A stretch of DNA of 64,000 nucleotides from Rariloculus sp963665575. GTDB lineage: Bacteria > Pseudomonadota > Gammaproteobacteria > Steroidobacterales > Rariloculaceae. Of the stretch, positions 1 to 7,917 are shown piece after piece. The notes beneath the pieces were generated by a model. The model saw only the letters and a program-made list of their open reading frames with translations. It was not told the origin of the DNA and ran no database searches. Where the stretch lies: assembly GCA_963665575.2 (NCBI GenBank), contig CAXXDW010000004.1, positions 247,517 through 311,516 of the forward strand, written 5' to 3'. A program made the translations under genes and the position numbers. Within the stretch, counting starts at the first letter, position 1; every line of letters starts with the position of its first letter.

Positions 1-1551
1 GCCCGCAAGCATCTGCCTGAGTTCCTCGGCGAGCTTTCGTTCGTGCCAGAGCGGCAGCGTCGCGATCGTCAGCGCGGCCTGCGCCTCGGCGCCGATCGCG
101 AAAAGGTCGTTAAGACAGTGGTTGGCGGTGATCTGCCCGAAGAGAAAGGGGTCATCGATCATCGGCCGGAAGGCGTCGACCGAGAGCACCGAAAGCTTGC
201 CGGCGGGTACCGAGACCAGCGCCGCGTCATCGGGCGCCTCCAGGCCGACGACGACATCCGGGCGACCGACGGGCTCAATACCGGCAAGCGCCGCCTGCAG
301 CGTTTCCGCGCCAACTTTCGCACCGCAGCCACCGCAGCGCATGCCGTCGGCCGTTGCGGCGTTGGCCGGGTCCTCGCCGAGTTCCGGTGGTATGGTTCCA
401 GGCGGCGTGTCGCTCATTTCCGGCAGTTGTTGATACTTCTCCATGAACCGCCGGTCGATTCCGTCCTTCCAGTTCCACACCCAACGCCCCTCGGCCGACC
501 ACTTGCCGCGCGAGGCTACGGCGTACGGCTGGCCGGTGCCGACCAGGCTCAGGAACTCGCGTTGCGGCCGATAGGCGGCAAGCGCCCGTCCGAGCAAAGC
601 GTTACGCAGGTTGCGCGCCAGCGGGCGGCCCTGGCGGACCGCGAAGACGCCGGACTTCGGCCGCGGATCGTCACGCATCGCAGCGGCGTCTCCGGCGCCG
701 AAAATTCGGGGATGCGAGGTCGACTGAAGGGTCGCATCGACGAGCAGGAAACCCTCGTCGTCGACCTCAAGGCCTGACGCCGCGAGCCAGGGCGCCGCGG
801 CAGCGTTTGTCACCCAGAGGATTTCGTCGAACGGCAAGTCGTCTCCGGTGTGCGTGCGCAATCGTCCCGAAGCCGCCTCGACAACCCGGCTGTCGGTGTG
901 CACGGCGATCCCGCGTTCGGACAGGATGCGCCGGAAGCGCCTTCGAACGCCCCGGTTGTGGGTCGGGAGAATCTCGGCGTCGGCCGTGAGCAGTTCGACG
1001 CTCGCCGTCATGCCGAGTGACGTGAGTCGGTGTTCGGTCGACAGCGCAAGTTCCACGCCGCCCGCACCGCCGCCGACGACGGCGATCCGCGTGGACCCGG
1101 TGCGGTACCGAACGCGCTCGACCAGCGCTTCCCAGCGTTCAAGGAACCTGTCGATCGGCTTGACGGGGACGACCGCATCGGCTCCGTGGTCGGCCGTCAG
1201 CAGGGACGGTGTCGACCCGCTGTTGATCGACAGCACGTCGTAGGCTAACGGCGGCCGGTCGGCGAACAGAACCGTGCCGTTGGCGGCATCGACACCGTTG
1301 ACCTCGGCGCCGATGAAACGCGCTCCGGCGAATCGGCACAGCGGCACAAGGTCGATATGCGCCTCCTCGGGCGAATAACGCCCGGCGATCAGGCCCGGCA
1401 GCATGCCCGAGTATGGCGTGCGGCTATTGCGGCTGATGAGTGTTACGCGCACGCCAGGCAGCGGCTTCATGCCGAACGCCTTGACCACCGCCACGTGGCT
1501 GTGCCCGCCGCCGACGAGCACGAGATCCTTGAGCACGGGCGCCTTGCGCAT
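1..1551 (-). CDS. selD: NAD(P)/FAD oxidoreductase-selenophosphate synthase (SelD) fusion, C-terminus beyond the window
   Basis: Reading leftward from an ATG at 1551, the frame stays open to base 1 (517 codons), so the gene is cut by the window edge. The first ~390 residues are a two-dinucleotide-binding flavoprotein of the NDH-2 type: VLVGGGHSHV near the N-terminus, IAVVGGGAGGVELAL in the middle, and FGAGDAAA before the C-terminal third. From residue ~404 a SelD domain begins with CGGCGAK, which supplies the catalytic Cys and Lys, followed by VDAFRPMIDDPFLFGQ. SelD makes selenophosphate from selenide and ATP for selenocysteine or selenouridine synthesis. The fused flavoprotein presumably feeds reduction of the selenium substrate, which is an inference. 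AAGGA lies about 15 bases before the start. The fusion architecture is known in proteobacteria. Confidence 0.88.
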   Translation of the reverse strand, partial: MRKAPVLKDLVLVGGGHSHVAVVKAFGMKPLPGVRVTLISRNSRTPYSGMLPGLIAGRYSPEEAHIDLVPLCRFAGARFIGAEVNGVDAANGTVLFADRPPLAYDVLSINSGSTPSLLTADHGADAVVPVKPIDRFLERWEALVERVRYRTGSTRIAVVGGGAGGVELALSTEHRLTSLGMTASVELLTADAEILPTHNRGVRRRFRRILSERGIAVHTDSRVVEAASGRLRTHTGDDLPFDEILWVTNAAAAPWLAASGLEVDDEGFLLVDATLQSTSHPRIFGAGDAAAMRDDPRPKSGVFAVRQGRPLARNLRNALLGRALAAYRPQREFLSLVGTGQPYAVASRGKWSAEGRWVWNWKDGIDRRFMEKYQQLPEMSDTPPGTIPPELGEDPANAATADGMRCGGCGAKVGAETLQAALAGIEPVGRPDVVVGLEAPDDAALVSVPAGKLSVLSVDAFRPMIDDPFLFGQITANHCLNDLFAIGAEAQAALTIATLPLWHERKLAEELRQMLAG

Positions 1552-1768
1552 GGGCGACTCGATCGTTCCTTGCTTGGGAAGCTGAATGTTATTTGATTGA
1601 GGGAACGAACGCGTTCGGTATGGATGAGTAGCGCGTCAGCGACTATCGTTACGCCTCCTGTCGACCGACTCGCACGGTGACAGTGATACGTCCGTTATTG
1701 ACGCAGAACGCGGGTACGCTTCGGCGTGCCGACACTTCTTTCAGCATCGCCACAACCGACATCGCATC

Positions 1769-3253
1769 ATGCCAAGACCAAGCCTATCCAAGTCGCGCTT
1801 CATATCCGGTACGCAATGTCATCTCAAGCTCTGGTATGACAGCTACGAGCGCGAGCTGGCGCCGCCGCCCGACGCCAGATTGCAGGCCACCTTCGATACG
1901 GGGCACGAAGTCGGGCTGCTTGCCTGCGAGCGCCATCCCGGTGGACACATGATCGGCCAGGAACATTGGCGCGTGCGCGAGGCGCTCGAGGAAACCCGCG
2001 CTGTGATCGAGGCGGGCAACGCACCGGCGCTGTTCGAAGCCGCCTTTCGGCACGAGGGCGTGCTGGTGCGGGCAGACATTCTCGAGCGTCTGCCGGATGG
2101 TGGTTGGCGGCTCGGGGAGGTCAAGTCCTCGACGAAAGTCCACGACCACTACCTCCTCGACCTGGCCGTACAGCTATGGGTGTTGCGCGGCGCGGGACTC
2201 GATGTGCACGAAGCTGAGGTCGTCACGCTCGATCGGGACTACGTGTACGACGGCGAGCGACTCGACCTCGATCGGCTGTTCAAGCGGCACCCGCTTACGG
2301 ATGAAGCCGAAGCGCTCCAGGATCAGGTGGCGGGTGGGGTCCGGGAGATGCTTGCGATGCTCGGCGCGGCCGCCGCGCCTGAGATCACTCCGGGCAAGCA
2401 TTGCTTCAAACCGTACGAGTGCGCCTACTACGGCCATTGCACACGAGATATTGACTGGCCCGATCATGGCATCGCTGAACTGCCGTGGCTTCGCGACAAT
2501 CGCCGGAGCCCGCTGGAAGCGGCCGGGATCGAGGAAGTCCGGGACATCCCCGACGATTTCCCGCTGACCCGCCTCCAGAGCATCGTTCGGCAGGCCGTGC
2601 TGGAGGGTCGCGACCTCGTGCATGGCGACATCGCGGCAGCTCTGGCCCGGCTTGAGGGTCCGGTGCGCTACCTCGATTTCGAAACGATCTCCCCTGCCAT
2701 CCCTCGCTTTGCCGGCACGCGCCCTTACGATGCGGTTCCCTTCCTCTTCTCGGTGCATACCGAACGAAATGGCGCAGTCCCCGGGCATACGGACTACCTG
2801 CACGAAAGCGGCGATGACCCGCGCGCGGAACTCGCCGTCCGCCTGATCGAAGCGCTGGGTACCGGCGGATCCATCTGCACGTACTCCGGCTACGAAAAAC
2901 AAGTGCTTGGCCGGCTTTCCACAGCGCTGCCCGAACGTGCCGCGGAACTCGCGGCCCTGGCCGCGCGGCTGTTCGACCTGTTGCCCGTCGTCCGCGACAA
3001 CTACTACCACCCCGACTTCGGCGGCTCGTTCTCGATCAAGAGCGTGCTGCCGGTGCTGGCGCCGGGGTCGGGTTACGACGATCTCGAAATCGCAGAGGGG
3101 ACGATGGCTTCCGTTCAGTACACGCTGGCGCTCGCCAACGAGGATCTCGAGGAACGGGAGCGTACCTTCGCCGATCTGCGCGCTTACTGCGAGCGGGACA
3201 CTTACGCGATGGTGCGGTTGCGGGAGGCGTTGGCCCAACGCGCGGCGGGCTGA
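1769..3253 (+). CDS. DUF2779 protein with PD-(D/E)XK nuclease-like and DEDD-like segments
   Basis: 494 residues. The N-terminal half resembles the Cas4/RecB-like PD-(D/E)XK fold: an early Cys in SGTQCHLKLWYD, then RADIL followed by GEVKSS (the D...ExK pattern near residue 116), then CFKPYECAYYGHC, a cysteine group of the kind that binds an Fe-S cluster in Cas4 and AddB. The C-terminal half is the DUF2779 domain. It starts with YLDFET near residue 300 and ends with a CERDTYAM segment, reminiscent of DEDD 3'-5' exonucleases. A DNA-processing role in repair or defence is likely but not established. The gene stands alone between a minus-strand oxidoreductase and a convergent ATPase, with no clear Shine-Dalgarno. 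Confidence 0.8.
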   Translation: MPRPSLSKSRFISGTQCHLKLWYDSYERELAPPPDARLQATFDTGHEVGLLACERHPGGHMIGQEHWRVREALEETRAVIEAGNAPALFEAAFRHEGVLVRADILERLPDGGWRLGEVKSSTKVHDHYLLDLAVQLWVLRGAGLDVHEAEVVTLDRDYVYDGERLDLDRLFKRHPLTDEAEALQDQVAGGVREMLAMLGAAAAPEITPGKHCFKPYECAYYGHCTRDIDWPDHGIAELPWLRDNRRSPLEAAGIEEVRDIPDDFPLTRLQSIVRQAVLEGRDLVHGDIAAALARLEGPVRYLDFETISPAIPRFAGTRPYDAVPFLFSVHTERNGAVPGHTDYLHESGDDPRAELAVRLIEALGTGGSICTYSGYEKQVLGRLSTALPERAAELAALAARLFDLLPVVRDNYYHPDFGGSFSIKSVLPVLAPGSGYDDLEIAEGTMASVQYTLALANEDLEERERTFADLRAYCERDTYAMVRLREALAQRAAG

Positions 3254-3307
3254 GCAGTCACACATTTCTCCGGGAAAACACGCGACCGCCGTCTACAGGT
3301 ACTGTAA

Positions 3308-4468
3308 TCACACCAACCCGAGTTCCGCGAGCGCGTCGCGCCAATGCACACAAAGCACGCCACCCATCGCCATGCGCGTCGGATCCCGGCTGATGCAAAG
3401 AGCGGCCGCGTTTTTGAAATCTCCGGTGAAACGGGCGAGACCGCGCGCATCCCGATCGTCGACGCGCTGCGCCGACTTGATTTCGATGATCGCCTCCGGT
3501 TGGCCGGGGCGTTCGATCACGAGGTCGACTTCCGCTCCGGACCCGGTTCGCAGGTAGGAGAGCCGCCAGTCGGGATACCGGTATCGCGACAGATGCGCGA
3601 TCTGGGTAACGATGAAATGCTCGAACGCCCTGCCGTATTCGTAAGTCCCGGCGTTCAGTGGAACCTGGAGCGTTCGGTCCAACGACCGCTTGACTCCGGT
3701 ATCGAATAAATAGAATTTCGGATTGGCGCGCTGCTGCTTCCTGACGGAGCGGTGGAATGCGGGGAGGAGGAAGCCCACCAGGGTGTCTTCAAGAATGCTG
3801 AAGTACGAAATGACGGTCTTGGGATCCACGCCCACATCCCTGGCGATCCTGGCATAGTTGACAATCGTGCCGTTCGACTGTGCGGCAACCTCGAGAAATC
3901 GCCTGAACGGATCGAGCCGTCTGACGATCAGCTCCGCCACGATTTCCTCTTTGAGGTAGGTCAACGCATACGCACGCAGGTACGCTTGCTTGTCATCGTT
4001 TCCGCGCAGCGAGTAAATCCCTGGCAGTGTTCCCCAACTGAGAGCCTCGTCGAGATCGAAAGAGCCTCGGAGCTCCGGAGCCGTGAGCGGGTAGAGGTTG
4101 TAGACGAACGCCCTGCCCGCCAGGAGGTTCGATGCGCCCCGCCTGAGATTCCTGCCGCTGGACCCGGTAAGCACGAAGCGCTTCCCGGTACTCTCGATCA
4201 GTCGATGGACAACGTCCAGAAGACGCGGCGCACGCTGCACTTCGTCGATCAGGATCCACTCCACGACATCCGGCAGCGCCCAGACCTGTTGCTCCAGGCG
4301 CTGGGGACTCCGACGATAGCTATCTTCGTTCTCCGGATCGAGCAGATCGACATACAGAGACGTATCCGGACCGAACGCGGCCCGAATGTAGGTGGTCTTG
4401 CCCGTGCCCCGCGCTCCGAAGAGGAAGAACGAGTTGCTTCGGGTGGTCTGCAGGAGTCGGTCAAACAT
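3308..4468 (-). CDS. ATP-binding protein, AAA_14/DUF4143 family
   Basis: 386 residues with the full architecture of this family. Walker A is FGARGTGKTT at the N-terminus, Walker B is WILIDEVQRAP near residue 95, and the sensor region reads FVLTGSSGR. A winged-helix-like middle follows. The C-terminal DUF4143 domain has a nuclease-like signature, TGSGAEVDLVIE then IIEIKSA, resembling D...ExK of restriction-type nucleases. Function is not settled for the family; members occur widely in accessory and defence-like regions. A nested set of palindromes lies directly upstream (4486-4535), suggesting autoregulation. It converges with the DUF2779 gene, leaving 54 bases between their ends. Confidence 0.85.
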   Translation of the reverse strand: MFDRLLQTTRSNSFFLFGARGTGKTTYIRAAFGPDTSLYVDLLDPENEDSYRRSPQRLEQQVWALPDVVEWILIDEVQRAPRLLDVVHRLIESTGKRFVLTGSSGRNLRRGASNLLAGRAFVYNLYPLTAPELRGSFDLDEALSWGTLPGIYSLRGNDDKQAYLRAYALTYLKEEIVAELIVRRLDPFRRFLEVAAQSNGTIVNYARIARDVGVDPKTVISYFSILEDTLVGFLLPAFHRSVRKQQRANPKFYLFDTGVKRSLDRTLQVPLNAGTYEYGRAFEHFIVTQIAHLSRYRYPDWRLSYLRTGSGAEVDLVIERPGQPEAIIEIKSAQRVDDRDARGLARFTGDFKNAAALCISRDPTRMAMGGVLCVHWRDALAELGLV

Positions 4469-4485
4469 TCAGGGAGCACCATTCG

Positions 4486-4535
4486 AAATATGGATCGTAC
4501 TCCATATTTTACGTCGATATACGGAGTACGATCCA
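4486..4535. promoter_or_regulatory. nested palindromes upstream of the DUF4143 ATPase, probable operator
   Basis: TGGATCGTACTCCATAT at 4491-4507 is repeated inverted at 4519-4535 with one mismatch in 17. Its left half also lies in a second palindrome, AAATATGGA / TCCATATTT (4486-4494 and 4501-4509), around the hexamer TCGTAC. The block sits 18-67 bases before the ATPase start. Overlapping dyads of this type usually bind a dimeric repressor. A transcript hairpin in the 5' leader is the alternative. Confidence 0.55.
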
Positions 4536-4848
4536 CATTTAACCGGCTCGGAACGCGGAAGCCGCCGCGTCGGTCCCCGTTCTCGCCCGGTCCACCTGGT
4601 CGGTAACGTCGCCGGTCAAGTATCGAACCGCGATCGATTTCGCGGAGTGAAAACATTTCTGCGACCGCGCTTCCGAGGCCGCGCAGGCACGCAGATGGAC
4701 CCAGGAATTGCTGATCGAGCTTGTTGTCACAGTTCGGTAGCCAACCCTGACGCTCCAGTGTTTCGAGGTGCGGGAGGATTGGATGGAAATGGGTGGAAAA
4801 TTGGGCGGTCCCAAGCCATACTGTTAATGGATGGGATTGGAGGTCGAA
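4536..4848. other. no supported gene; leader region between ATPase and Fic gene
   Basis: About 310 bases between the palindromic operator and the Fic start codon. Open frames on both strands here lack recognisable motifs and good ribosome sites. The last few bases carry the ribosome site (GGAGG, 4839-4843) for the Fic gene. Confidence 0.5.
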
Positions 4849-5907
4849 ATGGGTGGCGGCATTCACACACGTTCGCTGAGGATCACACCTGAGTTTCTCA
4901 CGCTTGTAGCAGAGATCGACGAGTTCAAGGGCGCCTGGTCGGCGCTCAGCCGTATCGCGCCTGAGCGTTTGAGCGCGCTGCACCGTGTTGCAACGATCGA
5001 AAGCGTCGGCTCCTCGACCCGAATCGAGGGAGCGAGCCTGAGCGACACCGAGGTCGAGGCACTGCTCGCCGGCCTGGAAGCGAAGCGCTTTGCTTCACGG
5101 GACGAACAGGAAGTCGCCGGCTACGCCCAGACTATGGAAACCGTCTTCGCACACTGGCGAGACATTGCGCTGACCGAAAACCACATCAAGCAACTGCATC
5201 GCGACCTGCTGCGGCACTCGTCGAAAGACGAGCGACATCGAGGTGACTACAAGAAGCACAACAACCATGTTGAAGCATTCGGACCCGGCGGTGAGAGCCT
5301 CGGAATCGTGTTCCATACCGCTAGCCCTTTCGATACGCCGCGGTTGATGACCGAACTGATCGAGTGGACCCGTGCCACGCTGAAAGCGGAAGATTGGCAC
5401 CCACTCATCCCCATAGCCGTATTCGTAGTGGTGTTTCTGGAGATTCACCCGTTCCAGGATGGGAACGGCCGCCTTTCGCGGATCCTCTCGACACTGTTGT
5501 TGCTGCGTGCGGGGTACGACTACGTGCCCTACAGTTCTCTTGAAAGCGTGATCGAGCAGAACAAGGATGCGTACTATAAAAGCTTGCGACTGACGCAGAG
5601 AACCATCCGCACTCAGGTCCCCGACTGGCAGCCGTGGCTGAGTTTCTTCCTCAAGTCGCTACAGCAGCAAAAAGCGCGGCTTGAGAAAAAATTGGAACGC
5701 GAGCGGCTCCTCCTTGGCAATCTGCCCGACCTCTCGGTACGGATTCTCGAACTGTGCCGTGAGCGCGGACGGGTCACGGTATCCGAGGCTGTCGCAGTCA
5801 CCGGCGCAAACCGCAACACGATCAAGGATCACCTCAAGGGGCTCAAGCGTGCCGGACACGTTGCGCAACACGGCGCGGGGCGGGGGACGTGGTACGGTCC
5901 GCATTGA
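4849..5907 (+). CDS. Fic family protein (AMP/nucleotide transferase type)
   Basis: Fic proteins transfer AMP or another phosphate-linked group onto hydroxyl side chains of target proteins. The catalytic motif is complete: HPFQDGNGRLSR (HPFxxGNGRxxR), encoded near 5446-5481. SSTRIEG near residue 53 fits the (S/T)xxxE(G/N) inhibitory helix, placing it in class II, where the N-terminus restrains activity. A basic coiled region and a C-terminal winged-helix segment (SEAVAVTGANRNTIKDHLK) suggest DNA binding. An ATG at 4831 is in frame, but GGAGG five bases before the ATG at 4849 favours the latter, giving 352 residues. The C-terminal DNA-binding type of Fic protein is common and often autoregulates. 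Confidence 0.9.
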   Translation: MGGGIHTRSLRITPEFLTLVAEIDEFKGAWSALSRIAPERLSALHRVATIESVGSSTRIEGASLSDTEVEALLAGLEAKRFASRDEQEVAGYAQTMETVFAHWRDIALTENHIKQLHRDLLRHSSKDERHRGDYKKHNNHVEAFGPGGESLGIVFHTASPFDTPRLMTELIEWTRATLKAEDWHPLIPIAVFVVVFLEIHPFQDGNGRLSRILSTLLLLRAGYDYVPYSSLESVIEQNKDAYYKSLRLTQRTIRTQVPDWQPWLSFFLKSLQQQKARLEKKLERERLLLGNLPDLSVRILELCRERGRVTVSEAVAVTGANRNTIKDHLKGLKRAGHVAQHGAGRGTWYGPH

Positions 5908-6193
5908 GTTCACCCACGCGGTGCCCGTCAAGATCTGACTCTCCGGCCGATTACTGTTGCACACCACCATGCGCTGGCCACGACCGTCACCCGCCGTCGA
6001 GTGGTCCACAAGGAAGGCGTTCGCCGACGCCGGAGCCGTTGCGGAACTGTCAGGGGCGACCCTGTCTCGGCAATCGATACGACCGTATCTGTCGCACACC
6101 ACCGTTATCGTCGCCTCACTAAGGCAACGGTCCACCTCGCGCTAAACTTCTCGCACGAAAAAACGAATATATCTGAGTCCGGAGTCCCACTTC

Positions 6194-6373
6194 ATGAAAC
6201 GATCGAACGTCAAGCTCAGCGCTACCAGGAAGCCTAAGCGGATTCTTTGCGGGCCGATTGACCCCAGCAACGTGGTCTTCAAGTCCGTGCCGAAATGGGC
6301 GTACGGCTACCTCGAGAAGCGCGACAACGACATTTTCGCCGCACTCGCCCGTGCGGATTCGGAGGCCGACTAA
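6194..6373 (+). CDS. small putative antitoxin upstream of Doc
   Basis: A 59-residue basic protein starting MKRSNVKLSATRKPK and ending in an acidic helix (FAALARADSEAD). GGAG lies nine bases before the ATG, and the stop is four bases before the Doc-like start, the arrangement of a toxin-antitoxin pair. It does not show the usual Phd/YefM N-terminal fold that I would recognise, so the antitoxin assignment rests on position, size and charge pattern. In Phd the C-terminal helix neutralises Doc, and this acidic tail could act the same way, which is an inference. Confidence 0.65.
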   Translation: MKRSNVKLSATRKPKRILCGPIDPSNVVFKSVPKWAYGYLEKRDNDIFAALARADSEAD

Positions 6374-6377
6374 AACC

Positions 6378-6845
6378 ATGCCCAGCGAGAATCCCATCGG
6401 TGATCGCCAACGCGATCGAATCAGCAAGCGAGACGGGAACAAGTCCGTCTTGGCCCTATACCTGCCTGCTCGACAAGACCTAGTCGAGCTTCATGACATC
6501 ACGGTTCGGGAGCACGGAGGCAGTCTCGGGATTCGCGACGAGAACGCGTTGCTGTCAGCTCTCGCTCGGCCAAGAAACCAGCTCCTGTACGGACAACCGC
6601 TCGACTTGTTCGACGTAGCAGCCTCGCTCGCGTACGGAATTATCCGGAGCCACCCTTTCCAGGACGGCAACAAGCGAGGATCCTGGATCGCTGCGCAGGT
6701 CACGTTGATATCAAACGGCGTGGACATGAATATCGGCAGCGATGAAGCGCGAGACAAGATGTTTGACCTCGCCAACAAGAGAGTCGGAACAGACGATATC
6801 GCGGACTGGCTCCGTCAGAAAGCGAACCAGGAACACTTGTCATGA
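6378..6845 (+). CDS. doc: Doc-like Fic-domain toxin
   Basis: 155 residues. The core matches Doc: LHDITVREHGGSLGIRDENAL near the N-terminus, then HPFQDGNKR, the Doc-type Fic motif (HxFx(D/N)(A/G)NKR), encoded around 6651-6680. Doc of phage P1 phosphorylates elongation factor Tu and stops translation; the reaction here is inferred from the NKR variant. The ATG at 6378 is chosen because it follows the upstream small gene by four bases. A longer in-frame opening from 6258 would overlap that gene and has no family similarity in the extension. The N-terminal ~25 residues are longer than in P1 Doc. Confidence 0.85.
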   Translation: MPSENPIGDRQRDRISKRDGNKSVLALYLPARQDLVELHDITVREHGGSLGIRDENALLSALARPRNQLLYGQPLDLFDVAASLAYGIIRSHPFQDGNKRGSWIAAQVTLISNGVDMNIGSDEARDKMFDLANKRVGTDDIADWLRQKANQEHLS

Positions 6846-6887
6846 CGCCTACGGAATATAGACATCAAGCGACATAGACGAACGTAG

Positions 6888-7067
6888 ATGGCACATCACA
6901 AGCGAAAAGGAACGAAATCAACTCGCAGCGGCTGCTTGCTCTGCAAGCCTGAAAAGCGACAAGGAGCTCCGTTAGCACAGCGACAACCGCATAGCGTTAA
7001 CAGACAGCTACAGCGTTACAGGAATGCTATGCGTCGCTATGCCACAACGGATATGCACGAGGGATAG
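6888..7067 (+). CDS. small basic CxxC protein
   Basis: 59 codons from ATG 6888 to TAG 7065-7067. The product starts MAHHKRKGTKSTRSGCLLCK and has one CLLC pair in a Lys/Arg-rich context, followed by a Gln/Arg-rich helix-prone segment. Short basic proteins with a GC(L/I)xCKP motif occur in many bacteria without known function. A single CxxC could be half of a zinc site in a dimer. It lies 42 bases after the Doc gene on the same strand and may be co-transcribed. No strong Shine-Dalgarno is visible, so translation is likely but not certain. Confidence 0.55.
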   Translation: MAHHKRKGTKSTRSGCLLCKPEKRQGAPLAQRQPHSVNRQLQRYRNAMRRYATTDMHEG

Positions 7068-7267
7068 GAGTCCGTCTAATGCTCCATCGGGAGCGCCAAT
7101 TGTCGGGCAAAAACCCCCACTGTGCGCCTTGGTCGTATTCTTACTGGGATATTTGTGTGATTGGTTTCCGAACACTGCTCGAGCTTGCTTCCTTAACTGC
7201 TGTTACAGATTCCGATAGGTCAAACCAATTCTAATTCGGTCGTTCTTTCTTGCGAAGCGTTTCGTCT

Positions 7268-7765
7268 CTACCAGTCGCTTGGCTTTGGAATTGACTCGCC
7301 ACTTCCTCGAACTTCTGTCGCAAATATGCGGGCTTCATGTTCTGCGTTGTCAAGAACCTCTTCGATGGTCGCGCCCGTCGAAATAACCTGTGGCAAGTCC
7401 ACGAACTCCAGGACGTACTCACCGACTTCCGGTCGCAATACGCCGGAAGAGAGCGTAAAGCGAATCATGGGAGTAGCAATGAGAGCACAGCCCATGGGAG
7501 GTGGTACATCCACGAGTTTGCCTGGAGATGGCACATCTTCACCAGCGCGAATTTTCCTTGCATGGTCTTGCATCAGGAACTGCACGGCGAGGGCAAAAGG
7601 TTCGATCAAGGAGTCACTTTCGATAAGGCTCTCGATCCCTCGCAGCGGAGGGAAGCCTTCGAAATACGCGGGATAGCCTACGTAGGGCGTTTCATGAAAA
7701 TCCGGAAACCCAATCTGGCAACGTTTATGCTTGGCCTCTACCCTGAGTAGTGCAGCATATCGCAT
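7268..7765 (-). CDS. double HicB-like antitoxin-fold protein
   Basis: 165 residues with two HicB/UPF0150-like units. The first half reads MRYAALLRVE...QIGFPDF, then a helix ending in RAGEDVPSPGKL. The second reads EYVLEFVDLPQVISTGATIEEVLDNAEHEA split over its strand-helix core and ends GSGESIPKPSDW. Both show the strand, F(P/V)D(L/F), helix, (E)xxPxPS pattern of HicB. HicB neutralises the mRNA interferase HicA, but no HicA gene is seen on either side (7766-7917 holds none). It may be an orphan antitoxin, or a regulator in the same transcription unit as the WYL/AAA pair upstream. Confidence 0.6.
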   Translation of the reverse strand: MRYAALLRVEAKHKRCQIGFPDFHETPYVGYPAYFEGFPPLRGIESLIESDSLIEPFALAVQFLMQDHARKIRAGEDVPSPGKLVDVPPPMGCALIATPMIRFTLSSGVLRPEVGEYVLEFVDLPQVISTGATIEEVLDNAEHEARIFATEVRGSGESIPKPSDW

Positions 7766-7917
7766 CGTACTTCTTGCTTCCGTATCTGTTTCATCCTTGC
7801 GCCCAGGGTTTACATCGGAGTTTCATCAACCCATTCCAAAATCTCAGACAGTGGTCATTTGGAATACTTGAGCGCCATACCCCTCATGGAACGCCGGAAT
7901 AATCACTCTACTTGCCG

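Noticed and set aside
1606..1617. Perfect 12-base palindrome CGAACGCGTTCG upstream of selD
   Set aside because: Short palindromes of this kind are common in GC-rich DNA. It is about 55 bases from the start codon and no second copy was seen.
7766..7917. Possible HicA toxin next to the HicB-like gene
   Set aside because: Neither strand gives a frame of HicA length or with its GSHxx(F/Y) motif.
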